A program made the position numbers and the translations under genes. 64,000 nt of DNA. Source: Paulownia fortunei. Lineage: Eukaryota > Streptophyta > Magnoliopsida > Lamiales > Paulowniaceae. Below, one piece after another: positions 1 to 9,859 of this stretch. The DNA is taken from assembly GCA_019321725.1 (NCBI GenBank), contig CM033107.1, positions 18,467,445-18,531,444 on the forward strand, given 5' to 3'. Under the pieces are notes generated by a model. That model did not search any database. It was not told the origin of the DNA and saw only the letters and a program-made list of their open reading frames with translations. Each line of letters opens with the position of its first letter. The first letter of the stretch is position 1.

Positions 1-119
1 TCATCATGCGTCAATGTGACTATTAATGGAATCATAGTTATTAAGTCAATTAAAGTTTCGACTAATAATATATGCCCTATAATTAATCAGGAGATTAGTT
101 GATAAAAGGATTGGACATG
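1..119 (+). mobile_element. Ty1/copia (family D) LTR, left piece
   Basis: The first bases match the middle of the family D copia LTR. The same wording (atcatagttattaagtcaatta) recurs near 26250, and a diverged form at 48680-48780; the - strand counterpart lies near 56810-56940. The piece runs off the left edge of the window and is cut at 119 by a gypsy solo LTR; it resumes at 1383. Confidence 0.75.
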
Positions 120-1382
120 TGTTGTGGATTTTATAAACGCAAGTGCACGTTATTGTTAACAAGTAATAAAGTGATGAATAAGTATCGTTTCCACGAGGAT
201 TGTTGAACTATTAAGTACCAAAATTATATTAACTCTAATTTTATTTGAATAAATGTATAAATGTGTTTATAATTACAAACTAAATCTAACTAAACTAAAC
301 CAATGATAGAAATCATTTAATGATGAAATTCACTAACTTAAAAACCTAGGGTTATGATTTCACCATAATTATTCTAAATTAAATAATTTATCTCATCAAT
401 CTCAATTTAATTTTCAAGTGATAGTCGAGAATCCCTATATTATTCACTAGTCTCTCCTAAGGTCTAATGAAATATCATCAATTGTTAACCCACTATATTC
501 TTATGTGAATTATAATAATAAACAATTCATTAGGTTCTATGGACCTCAAACAAGACTACACAAACCATGTAAGTGTAATCCTATGTCACATGCAATTTAT
601 GATTTTCTACACATAGAACTGACATATATATCACCTCTCGGGTCAATATGATTAGCAAATCATTCAATTAGTGGCCAAGTAATTGAAAGCAAAGAATAAT
701 GTAGAAAACTCAACTTGAAAAATAAATCAAGAATTGAATTGATACAAATATTCAAAATAATATAATTAGATTACATCACAACCCTAGAAAAATAAATTAG
801 TTCATAATGAAAATAAAAGGAAAATTAACAACATTCATGAACATAATTAAAGAAAGAAAGAGGAAAATAAAATGGAACTTGGAAGAGGATGAATTTATTC
901 CCTTATAGATGTCTTCTTCACAAAGCATGGAAGAAATCTCTCATCTTCTTCTCCTCTTTTTCTTCTCTCCTTCTTGTTTCTTGGCTTGTTCACTCTTCTC
1001 CTCTCTTTTCCTCTCTCAAAATCTGATTTGGAGGCTCTTGGAATACTTAAACTTGATGGGAGATGCCCTAAAGAGAGCAAAAAATACCATTTTGCCCTTA
1101 GTTATCCGCCAGGCAGCGCCTAGGCACTCACATTCTGGAATGACACCACTTTCTAATAGCGGCAGCGCCTAGGCACTACTGTTCATGGGTCAATTTTATT
1201 TTATTTTTTGAAAAATGTAAGATGAATGTAGATTTTAGTACATTCAAGTGACATTCTTCCTTCATCTTCAAATTTACAAAACAAATATTAAAAACAACAA
1301 TAAAACTCATAAAAATCTCGAAAACTAATCAAAAAGTTAAGTAAATGGTACTCAATTAATGGGTATAAAATCCACTCATCAA
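120..1382 (-). mobile_element. Gypsy solo LTR inside copia LTR
   Basis: The 1263-bp element begins TGTTGTGG and ends CTCATCA (TG...CA), flanked by a perfect 5-bp duplication ACATG at 115-119 and 1383-1387. Read on the - strand it starts TGATGAGT and ends with the 'gtgcacttgcg' wording typical of Athila/Tat-type gypsy LTR ends, so the element is taken as reverse-oriented. No internal region, primer site or coding sequence is present, so it is a solo LTR left by LTR-LTR recombination. A GC-rich patch (1108-1180) carries two copies of gcagcgcctaggcac. The short open frames at 895-1172 lie within the LTR and show no recognisable domain. Confidence 0.85.
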
Positions 1383-2240
1383 CATGCACTATACTCGTAA
1401 CAAAAATAGGTTCGCTTGTTAATTCAGTTAAGACTAGGTAGTCAAGATGCACTACTAAATGCTTCCTTGACTTGTGAGGTTCTTCAAATTAAGGAGTTAA
1501 TTTCAAGACAGATTAATTGATTAGTATTTTTTATTCACTAAGTTGCAAGCTCACTACTAGCTTAGTTGTGAACCTAATGGGTCACACACAAACTAGATGA
1601 TCCACCTTTAATCTATTGTGATCCAAAGTGTTGGATTAAGTTAATTAATGGTGATTAATTAACTTGAGCTAGAATTGATTTAAGGGATTAAATTAACTAA
1701 TCCACATATTTATATAGTCATTTATTTGGACCTAATAAGGATTAGGGGATCATGGGAGTAAGTTAATTAATTGATTGGATCAATAAATTAGCTAGGCTTA
1801 AATTAATTTAAGGAGTTAAATTAATTTAACCAATTAAAATAATAAAATTATTTTAATTGGGCCAAATTTGATTAGGTGGCCTTTTATGAAACTAATTAAT
1901 TAATTCATTGTTCAATTAATTAAATTAGGTTTTACTTATTGATGAAGATCAATTATTTGGACTTTAATAATTAATTAAAGTCCAAGCCCATGTGTTAGAG
2001 GCCTATAAGGAGTTTTAATTACACGAATTAACAAATCCTAATAAAAAATGGAAAAGTCTTATTCTTGGAGAGGAAGAAAGAAGCAAGAGATAAAGAAGGG
2101 GAAGGATTCTTAATTGAAATAGTAAATGGATGAGAATAATAAATGAATAGTTGGACATGTAACAGGATTGGGTCAAGACCACTTTGTGTGCACAAGGGGG
2201 GCAAAAATTTCTAGTATTCAATCTGATGTGAAATATTAAA
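1383..2240 (+). mobile_element. Ty1/copia (family D) LTR, right piece
   Basis: This continues the LTR interrupted by the solo LTR. It matches 48780-49590 in order: the 'tcaagatgcact' segment, long runs of AATTAATT, and the 'ttagaggcctat' segment. It contains strong stem-loops (see 1730-1745 and 1830-1860). The LTR ends abruptly near 2240 and is joined directly to RNase H coding sequence, so gag, protease, integrase and reverse transcriptase of this copy have been deleted. Confidence 0.75.
1830..1860. repeat. Perfect 14-bp stem-loop in copia LTR
   Basis: The arm CCAATTAAAATAAT (1830-1843) and its exact reverse complement (1847-1860) are separated by AAA. Counterparts with different arm sequences stand at the same relative place in other copies (29646-29674 and 56334-56362). 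A smaller hairpin, CCTAAT/ATTAGG, lies just upstream at about 1730-1745. Confidence 0.85.
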
Positions 2241-2244
2241 AGTC

Positions 2245-2694
2245 AATGTTCAGATTTATATTCACCTTGAACGTTGGTGTGATCAGCTGGAAGAGTTCCA
2301 AGCAAGAGACGACTGCATATACTACCATCGAGGCAAAATATATTGTGGCATGTGATGCTGCAAAAAAGAAGCTATTTAGATGCTAAACTTTCATTTAAGA
2401 GTTGGGTGTAGTTCCGACAGTTGTTGATCTAGTACATGTATATTGCGATACCAACAGGGCTATAACCTAAGCAAATGAGCCAAGGTCTTATTGAAGATCT
2501 AAGCACATAATGAGGTGATGCCATTTGATTCAAAAAATCGTTGGTAGAAGCGACATTAAAGTGTAGAAGGTTGTCCCAACAAAAAAGATAGCAAACCCAC
2601 TGACCACACCCCTAGCACAGGGAGTGTTTGATGGACATCTTGAGAAGATGGGCCTCAAGTATATGGGCAATTGACTCTAGGGCAATTGGGAGAT
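2245..2694 (+). pseudogene. copia RNase H remnant
   Basis: Conceptual translation around 2285-2370 gives SWKSSKQETTAY followed by IEAKYIVACDAA. This is the C-terminal RNase H signature of Ty1/copia polyproteins (family usual: SKQ...STTEAEYIA). Downstream frames are broken by stops and frameshifts. The segment ends at the purine-rich tract 'ggcaattgggagat' immediately before the 3' LTR. The upstream polymerase domains are missing, so this is the tail of an internally deleted element; no function is expected. Confidence 0.85.
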
Positions 2695-2888
2695 TGTCAG
2701 AGTAGTGCTCGATGAGCCAATTAATGTCCACTATTATACTTCTATAATAGACTATCTTTTTCGATTTAACTTTAATAAAAGGTAATCTTCATCTTAAATT
2801 CGTGTTATTAGATTTATATGAAGTCCCTAGATCGCATATGATTATGAATCATATTTGCACATAGGATGGTGATCATGGAACAAGCTGA
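2695..2888 (+). mobile_element. copia (family D) 3' LTR, truncated
   Basis: It starts TGTCAGAGTAGTG directly after the polypurine tract. The same start, TGTTAGAGTA, is seen at 47953 and in reverse at 57624. Only about 190 bp remain. The text 'gatcatggaaca' matches the D LTRs near 25705 and 48140. After about 2888 the sequence becomes the last ~17 bp of a family B LTR, into which the A array is inserted. Confidence 0.75.
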
Positions 2889-2905
2889 TTTGTATTATTT
2901 GCAAC
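2889..2905 (-). mobile_element. Terminal stub of family B LTR, with target duplication
   Basis: The segment tgtattatttgcaac matches tgtattatatgtaac at the extreme end of the B LTR at 24659-24673. The rest of that LTR resumes at 13207 after the A array. The last five bases GCAAC correspond to ACAAC at 13207-13211 (4 of 5), the likely target site duplication of the A insertion. Confidence 0.6.
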
Positions 2906-4501
2906 TGATAAGTAAGTTATATACCAATAATTCATATGCCTTTAGATCAACAATTTGGTTGGTTTTCAAGTGTTTATATTACTTTTTATGCTTTTAGTTT
3001 GAAATCTTATAGGTAATGGCAAAATGAGAAGAAAATGGAAAGAAACAAAAACTTGGTTGAAATTTTGAAAGAACCCGTATTGTGCTGCTACTGATGGCAG
3101 TATTTAAATTTCAACTATAGGTCTTTTCTCCAATATCATATTAACTTGATTCATGATCCATTGAAAAACCAAGAGATATATCTACAACTTTTATATTTAT
3201 CACAAAATCTAGTTCCTACGATTTAAAAGAGAAATATCAAGTTCAAGAGTCAACACTAGATTGAAAATGTCTGGTATAACACATCTTGATATTTTAAGTA
3301 TAATGCTCTCCACAGATGTCTTATTGAGATGATTCATGAAGATATAGAAAGGTAAAAGATAGGACTACAATTATTATGAAAACACCAAAAGTTAGTTCGG
3401 CATAAACTAGGATGAAAAATAAATTGAAGAAGGCTATAGATATTGTAGAACTTGGTTTTGGATAGAATGTTTAGTGCCTAGTTGTGCTTAGTTGTCCAGT
3501 CAATGCCTACGCACTACCATGTGGATAAAAGGGGCAAAATGGATGTTTTGCCCTCATAGGGCCTCTCCCATCTAATTTTAAGGACCCAAAATCCTCTAAA
3601 GGCATTCTGGGATGTGAGAAGATATTCTGGACAAAATGAGGAATTCTTGGAGAGAAAAAAAACCATTATTGAAGACAAGAAAGCCATTCTTGGAAATAAG
3701 ATGAGCGTCAACCATTCTTCTCACTTTTCAAATTGGTGAACAATTTTCATGATCTTTCTTATGTATTTCTTGAAGTTATATTCATACATGATGAACTAAA
3801 CATTTCTTTCTAGAGAATAATGTAACCTTATTCGATCCTATGTTTTGAATTCCAAACAATATTAGTTCAAGTTATTCATCTTATTTGTGTTGTCTTGCTT
3901 AAAATTGTATCATGATTATTTGACCATTAATTGAGATTGTTGATGTATGAGATTCGATACTTGAGAGAGAAAATATTATACCTGATCATAAGGATAACAC
4001 AACCTAGGAATCGTAGAGTTGAGAAGTTTATGAAACTTATAAAGTTTTGAAAGAGAATTCATTGAACTTTTGTAGAGTTTTATTCTTGAATTTTTGTAGA
4101 GATATTAAAATTCATGTTGGAACTCATAGTCAACTCGGCACTCGAGATAGGGAATTGATGAACTTAGAATTTTTAACTTGCATGTGTTGTTGACTTGAAG
4201 TGGTATGTTTCAAAAGAAATAACATAGGTAATAATTAGGTGAGTCATTTCTCTAGAATTTCTTGCTCATAAGGTGTTTGTTGTATTATTTCTAAGAACTC
4301 TACTCTTATCTTTTATAATTTTTATCTTATTCTACTTTGTTTAGCAATCATCACTTGATTTTTTAAATAAAATTGGGACTATTTGAACTACAGTACTTGA
4401 AGTGATTTTTGATTACAAACTTTGTGAATACGATACGATACTCAATATTGTATTAAAACTTAACACAGTGCACTTGCGGGTTGCAAAATATTTTACAAAC
4501 A
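2906..4501 (+). mobile_element. Gypsy family A LTR 1 (first of tandem array)
   Basis: LTR of 1596 bp starting TGATAAGTAAG and ending TTTTACAAACA, followed six bases later by a primer binding site. It is repeated at 7390-8704 and 11732-13206 in the same orientation, forming LTR-internal-LTR-internal-LTR. It carries a diffuse GC-richer patch near 3475-3525 and the 'tgcacttgcgg' wording near its end. The short open frames within it are not genes. Confidence 0.9.
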
Positions 4502-4507
4502 AGTTTT

Positions 4508-4525
4508 TAGCACTGTTGTCGGGGA
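4508..4525 (+). other. Primer binding site (tRNA-Asp type)
   Basis: tagcactgttgtcgggga follows LTR 1. It resembles the plant tRNA-Asp complement TGGCGCCGTTGCCGGGGA used by Athila/Tat-type gypsy elements, with three C/T- or G/A-type changes. The same site recurs at 8711-8728 and, in reverse, at 35018-35035 and 24631-24650. Confidence 0.8.
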
Positions 4526-4673
4526 TTGTTTTATCATAATTGTATTAATATTGTTATGACTTAGTCTTAATTTTAGTTTAGAATGTTTTTACTTTTGTCC
4601 CATATTATGATGATGTCTTGCCTTGCACTGGGTTATATGTATTTGTATGCGTAAGGCTAAGAGTCTTTAGGAG

Positions 4674-5602
4674 ATGGCTACTAATAGCTATCAATGCCCT
4701 TTCGAGAGGTCTTTCATTAAAAGGGCTGTCAGTGTTCTTGAGGTAGATTTATTTGCACAAATATCTTCTCTTTCTAACCAATTTGCAGCTTGGACTTCTA
4801 ATGTAGCTTCTCAAGGAATGGATTCCATGGCATCCACTAGCACTTCGTTTATGAAAATCAAAGGTGAGAAAAATGCATCATTGGAGGATTTGTTAAGCAC
4901 TTTCATTGGTGGAAGAAGAGCCTGATTGAATAAGAATAAAACAAAGATAGACAACATTAAGACTCAATTGGGGCAGCTAGCTTCAAGTTTAGGAGCTCAA
5001 ATGAAATCAATAAAAACTCAAATTAGATAGCTTACTACTGAAATAAATGTTCAAAAATATAAAGGAAATTTCCAAGTGATATAGAAATCAATCCAAGGGA
5101 ACATTGCAAAGCTATCCAACAATAATAAATGGAGGCGTGTGAACTTATTAAAAAGTGCAATGCCATCTTGCAAGAGAAGCCATCTGAAGTGCTTACTAAT
5201 TCAGGGAGTTTCATTATCCCTTATTCAATGGGAGACTCTACTTGTGAAATAGCATTATGTGATCTAAATACAAGCATTAATTCAATTTCATTATTTAATT
5301 TCAGAAAGCATGCACTAGATGAAGCAAGGCCTACTAGGGTGGCTCAAGATATACTTGGGAATGGTGACCAATTCTTGTGCTTTACAGATTTTTTAATTTT
5401 TAATATGGAAAAATATAGGTACATCTTTACCATGTTTGAAAGACCTTTCACGGTAATAGGAGATACACTTGTTGATCTCCAAAAGGCTATTGATACTACT
5501 CCAGATCATCCTCACATTTCCTATCCAAAAGGATCACCTATACTCTTAGAGCATATAAAGATGTGGCATGATAAAGACTTATTTTTAGATCCGAGATAAG
5601 TA
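4674..5602 (+). pseudogene. Family A gag-protease, copy 1
   Basis: Two open stretches (4674-4925 and 5129-5599) belong to one decayed gag-protease frame. The first begins MATNSYQCPFERSF and lacks the usual retrotransposon gag core and any zinc knuckle. The linking region, broken by stops, still encodes an Athila/Tat gag C-terminal pattern (QLGQLASSLG, then NFQ/PSD...NPREHCKAIQ). The second part reads SGSFIIPYSMGD, CDLNTSIN, FRKHALDEARPTRV and ERPFTVIGDTLVDLQKAID, which fit the retropepsin of this lineage (family: CDLGASIN, LGRPFLAT, LIDVQ). The catalytic-turn glycine is replaced by Asn, so it should be inactive. No reverse transcriptase, RNase H or integrase follows before the next LTR, so the element is non-autonomous. 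Confidence 0.8.
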
Positions 5603-5641
5603 AAGAAGATAGTCAGGCTGACAACTATAAACCAAGTGCTT

Positions 5642-5659
5642 CTTGGGAGGCAACCCAAG
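5642..5659 (+). other. Conserved hairpin after gag-protease, copy 1
   Basis: CTTGGG (5642-5647) pairs with CCCAAG (5654-5659) around the loop AGGCAA, about 40 bases after the protease stop. The same element is at 9842-9859, 16250-16267 (-), 33892-33909 (-) and 61176-61193 (-). Confidence 0.75.
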
Positions 5660-5939
5660 TTGTTTCTTTCCTTTGCTTTTGAATAATTTCTTACTTAGTT
5701 TTTGAAGCATGTTTCATTTCTAGATTTAGGCATGATGAGCTTTCCTTTGTTTAGCTATTGCATTTTCACTTTTGTGAATAATCCATGTGCTTTCATGTCT
5801 ACTTTTTCTTGTGTAGATGGATATCACCTTGGTAATATGTGTGGATCACCCATGGACTCCAAGGGCATCATCTATTTAAAAAGGAAATTTCCTATTTCCC
5901 CCCATCTTATGTGCTTTATTTCTTTAAAGTTAGGGGAAA

Positions 5940-6155
5940 GATTCGTATTTTGTGTGTTTGAGCTTTATGCATATGAAAAAATGAGCTAATTTTTTTGATT
6001 TTTATTGAAACTTTGCTTGTGAATTACCTATGTTGTCTGATGAGAGTCGAGATTCATATTTTGTGTGTTTGAGCTTTATGCATATGAAAAATTGAGCCAA
6101 TTTTATTTTTTTATTGAAACTTTGCTTGTGAATTACCCATGTTGTGTGATAAGTG
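5940..6155 (+). repeat. 105-bp direct duplication in family A internal region
   Basis: The unit beginning 'attttgtgtgtttgagc' and ending 'gaattacc(t/c)atgttgt' occurs twice head to tail. The same double arrangement is present at 10165-10380, but the - strand family A element has a single unit near 33530-33595. Confidence 0.8.
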
Positions 6156-7365
6156 TCCGGTGACATGGCGATTCTTGTGTGTATTTGATCCTTATCATGA
6201 ATGATGAATTTTCATTGTGCATGTGTGTCAAAATCTTGTGAATTACGTGCTACTTGATGTTAGATTTTGTTTCCAATTAGTTGTATTGGTCATTTTGTGG
6301 TATTCTAGAACTTGCTTGATTACATTTTGAGTGAAATCCTAGATAAATAGCAAACTTTGAAATGATTTAGGCCATCTTTGATACGTTTGTGTCATTCAAG
6401 CCTACCATGATAACATTTTTATTCACTAGTTACCTATTTGAGGTTTCTTTTCAAAGAATGGAATAAGCAATGCAGATGAATGACCACAATTTGGCTTTAT
6501 TTCTTGAACCTCACTATACCTACCCTTTACAACCCGAAAAACCAATGCTTGTCCGTAAGAGAGCTTAAGGTGTGACATTTTGTGCACAATCTTATCAAGG
6601 GATCACATGGAGACATGTTGAGGGCGTGGATGAATATATTTAGGGGTATGAGCAAGGAAAATATACAAAACAAATCACAACTCAAGTTGATGAAAAGAAA
6701 TAAGTTTGGGGGTTGTCAAAGCAAAAGAACAAAAAATGAAGCCTTGGGGTTCATGAAAAAAAAAGGAAAAAAATGGGGGAAAGAAGAAAAAAAATTTAAA
6801 AACAAAAATTAATAGAAAAAAAAGTTGTTGAAAAAGAAAAGAAAAGAAAAGCATGAATCCCTAAAGTAAAAAAAAAAGAAAATTGGGAGAGAGAAAAGAA
6901 AGGGGAAGAGTGAGATTCTATGTGAAATGCTTTATGCTCTCTTATGTTGTTTATCCCTACCTTTCTTTGTAAGCCAATATCTAGGCCTTACGTTACAAAC
7001 TTATTGAAGTCCTTTTGATCCAAGTTTGCAAATGTCTATATTAGTGGAGAATTTGTATGAAAAGCAAGCCTATGGAACACTTAGAACTCTTTTTCTTAGA
7101 TCATGAGAGTTATTGGATGTGAAATGCATACCTAAGATGCATACATGAAACTTGATCTTGACATTCACACACACATATTTTGAATTCATGACTAGATTGA
7201 TGAAGCACAACAATTGTAGTGTAATTCGACTAGCTTTGTGACTAGCCTTTGGATGCATGTGCAATAAAGATTGATGAGGCATTTGAATTAGTTGATCAAG
7301 CTTAGTAATTCATGATCAAAGTATAACCTTATGATTGTTTGATTTTGAGTTTTCCTCAAGGACGA
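6156..7365 (+). mobile_element. Family A internal 3' non-coding region, copy 1
   Basis: No gene is seen. The region holds a homopurine tract of about 200 bases on the + strand (roughly 6690-6910, A- and G-only runs such as gaaaaaaaaggaaaaaaatg). Next comes a segment (7080-7280) kept in families A and B; its - strand open frame looks conserved only because the DNA is repeated. The region ends in the 3' polypurine tract. Confidence 0.75.
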
Positions 7366-7389
7366 GCAAAAGGAAAGTTTGGGGGTATT
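7366..7389 (+). other. Polypurine tract before family A LTR 2
   Basis: gcaaaaggaaagtttggggg, ending ..tatt, lies immediately upstream of the TGATAA LTR start. This is the plus-strand priming site form typical of Athila/Tat-type elements. The equivalent sits at 11705-11731. Confidence 0.8.
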
Positions 7390-8704
7390 TGATAATTTAG
7401 TTTAATACCAATAATTCATATGCCTTTTAACTAACAATTTGGTTGGTTTTTAAGTGTTTATGTTACTTTTTATGCCTTTAGTTTTAAATCTTGTAGGTGA
7501 TGGAAAAATGAAAAGAAAATGAAAAGAAACAAAAACTTGGTTGAAATTGTGAAAGAACCCGTATTGTGTTGCTACTAATGGTAGTGTTTGTATTTCAATC
7601 ATAAGTCTTTATTCTAATATCATATTGACTTGATTCATGATCCATTTTAAATAGAAGAGATATATCTACAACTTTTATGTTTACCACAAAGTCCAGTTCC
7701 TATGATTTCAATAAGTAACATCGAGTTCAAGAGTCAACACTGGATTGAAATTTTTAGTAAAACACATCTTGGTATTTTAGGTATAATGCTCTACACAGAT
7801 GTCTTATTGAAATGATTCATGAAGATATAGAAATATAAAAGATAGGACTACAATTCTTATGAAGAAACAAAAAGCCAGTTTGGCCTAAACTATGGTGAAA
7901 AATCAGTTTGAAAGAGGCTACAGATGCTGCATAAATTGGTTTTGGAGAGAATGTTCAACGCTTAGTTGTGCCTAGCTGTCCAGTCAGCGCCTACGCACTG
8001 CCATGCGGATAAAAGTGGAAAAATGCTCTTATAGGGCATCTCCTATCTAATTTTAAGGACCCCAAAGATCCTCCAAAGGTATTGTGGGACGTGCGAAGGT
8101 ATTCTGGACAGAAATAGGTGCTGTCGAAGAGAATGAGGTATTCTTGGATAGAAAGAGAGCCATTATTAAAGACAAGAAAGTTATTCTTGGAAACAAGGAT
8201 ACCACGGCGTAGGAATCGTAGAGTTGAGAAGTTTATGAAATCTTTCAACTTTAGGAAAAGAATTCATTGAACTTTCGTAGAGTTTTATTCTTGAGTTTGT
8301 ATAGAGATATTGAAATTCATGGTGGAACTCATTGTCAATTCAGCACTCGAGATATGGAATTGATGAGCTTAGGAATTCTTAACTTACATGTGTTGTTGAC
8401 TTGAAGTGGTATGTTTTGGAAGAAATAACATAGGTGATAATTAGGTGAGTCATTCCTCTAGAATTTCTTGCTCATAAGGTCTTTGTTGTATTACTTCTAA
8501 GAACTCCACTCTTGTCTTTTGAAATTTTTATCTTATTCTACTTTGTTTACCAATCATCACTTGATTTTTTAGATAAAATTGGGACTATTTGAACTATGGT
8601 ACTTATAATTTTTTATTACAATCCTAGTGGATACGATATGATACTCAACGTTGTATTAAAACTTAACACCGTGCACTTGCGGTTTGTAAAATATTTTATG
8701 AACA
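7390..8704 (+). mobile_element. Gypsy family A LTR 2 (shared middle LTR)
   Basis: It starts TGATAATTTAG and ends ATTTTATGAACA; length 1315 bp. It is about 290 bp shorter than LTR 1 because of one deletion near 8197: LTR 1 sequence from about 3695 to 3983 is absent and the junction lies in the short repeat AAGG. It serves as 3' LTR of the first unit and 5' LTR of the second. Confidence 0.9.
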
Positions 8705-8710
8705 AGTTTT

Positions 8711-8728
8711 TAGCACCGTTGTCGGGGA
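8711..8728 (+). other. Primer binding site, second array unit
   Basis: tagcaccgttgtcgggga, six bases after LTR 2, is one step closer to the tRNA-Asp complement than the copy at 4508. Confidence 0.8.
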
Positions 8729-8876
8729 TTGTTTTATCATAATTACATTAATATTGTTATGACTTAGTCTTAATTGTAGTTTAGAATGTTTTTACTTTCG
8801 TCCCATATTTTGATGATGTCTTGCCTTGCACTAGGTTATATGTATTTATATGCGTAAGGCTTGGAGTCTTTAGGAG

Positions 8877-9787
8877 ATGGCTACTAATAGCTATCAATGG
8901 CCTTTCGAGAGGTCTTCCATTAAAAAGGTTGCCGGTGTTCTTGAGGTAGATTTATTTACACAATTAGCTACATAAATATCTTCTCTTTCTAACCAATTTA
9001 CAGCTTGGACTTCTAATATAGCTTCTCAAGGAATGGATTCCATGGCATCCACTAGCACTTCATTTATGAAAACCAAAAGTGAGAAAAATGCATCATTGGA
9101 GGATTTGTTAAGCACTTTCATTGGTGAAACAAGATCCCGATTAAATAAGAATGGAGCAAAGATAGACACATTGAGACTCAATTGGGGTAGCTAGCTTCAA
9201 GTTTTGGAGCTTAACTGAAATCAATAGAAACTCAAATTGGACAGTTTGCTACTGAAATTAATGCTAAAAAACATAAACAAAATTTCCAAGTGATAAGGGA
9301 GCATTGCAAAGTCATCCAACAACAATAAATGGAGGAGTGTGAAACTATTGAAAAATGCAATGCCATCTTGCAAGAGAAGCCATCTCAAGTGCTTACTAAT
9401 TCAGGGAGTTTCATTATCCCTTATTCAATGGGAGACTCTACTTGTGAAATAGCATTATGTGATCTAGATGCAAGAACTAATTCAATTTCATTGTTTAATT
9501 TCAGAAAGCATGCACTAGATGAAGCAAGACCTACTAGGGTGACTCAAGATATACTTGGGAATAGTGGCCAATTCTTGTGCTCTACATATTTTTTTATTTT
9601 TAATATGGAAAAATATAGGTACATCTTTACCATGTTTGAAAGACCTTTCGCAGTAATAGAGGATACACTTGTTGATGTCCAAAAGGCCATTGATGCTACA
9701 CCAGATCATCCTAGTATTGCCTATCCTGAAGGATCACCTACACTCTTAGAGCACATAAAGACGTGGCATGATAAACATTTATTTTGA
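8877..9787 (+). pseudogene. Family A gag-protease, copy 2
   Basis: Same organisation as copy 1. It begins MATNSYQWPFERSS at 8877. A stop follows TQLAT near 8975, and further stops fall in the gag C-terminal segment. The protease-like part is open at 9329-9787 and reads CDLDARTN at the catalytic turn, so the expected glycine is again missing. It ends LLEHIKTWHDKHLF. A segment of the usual protease core between TRVTQ and the following ILGN is missing in all three family A copies. No polymerase domains follow. It is non-coding in practice. Confidence 0.8.
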
Positions 9788-9841
9788 CATCCGAGATGAG
9801 TAAAGAAGATAGTCAGGTTGACAACTATAAAACAAGTGCTT

Positions 9842-9859
9842 CTTGGGAGACAACTCAAG
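9842..9859 (+). other. Conserved hairpin after gag-protease, copy 2
   Basis: CTTGGG (9842-9847) and CTCAAG (9854-9859) surround AGACAA. One arm base differs from copy 1 and still allows a G-T (G-U) pair. Confidence 0.65.

Noticed and set aside
5702..5989. Open frame repeated as 9932-10126 in the second array unit, possible small conserved protein
   Set aside because: It starts at TTG in the first copy, is shortened in the second and is not preserved in the third family copy (33600-33850, -). The similarity is that of duplicated non-coding DNA.
7070..7282. Repeated - strand frame (also 11412-11624, and on + at 32357-32581) as a conserved antisense gene
   Set aside because: The reading frame is not kept in the family B copies, there are no synonymous-biased changes visible, and the DNA is a shared repeat segment.
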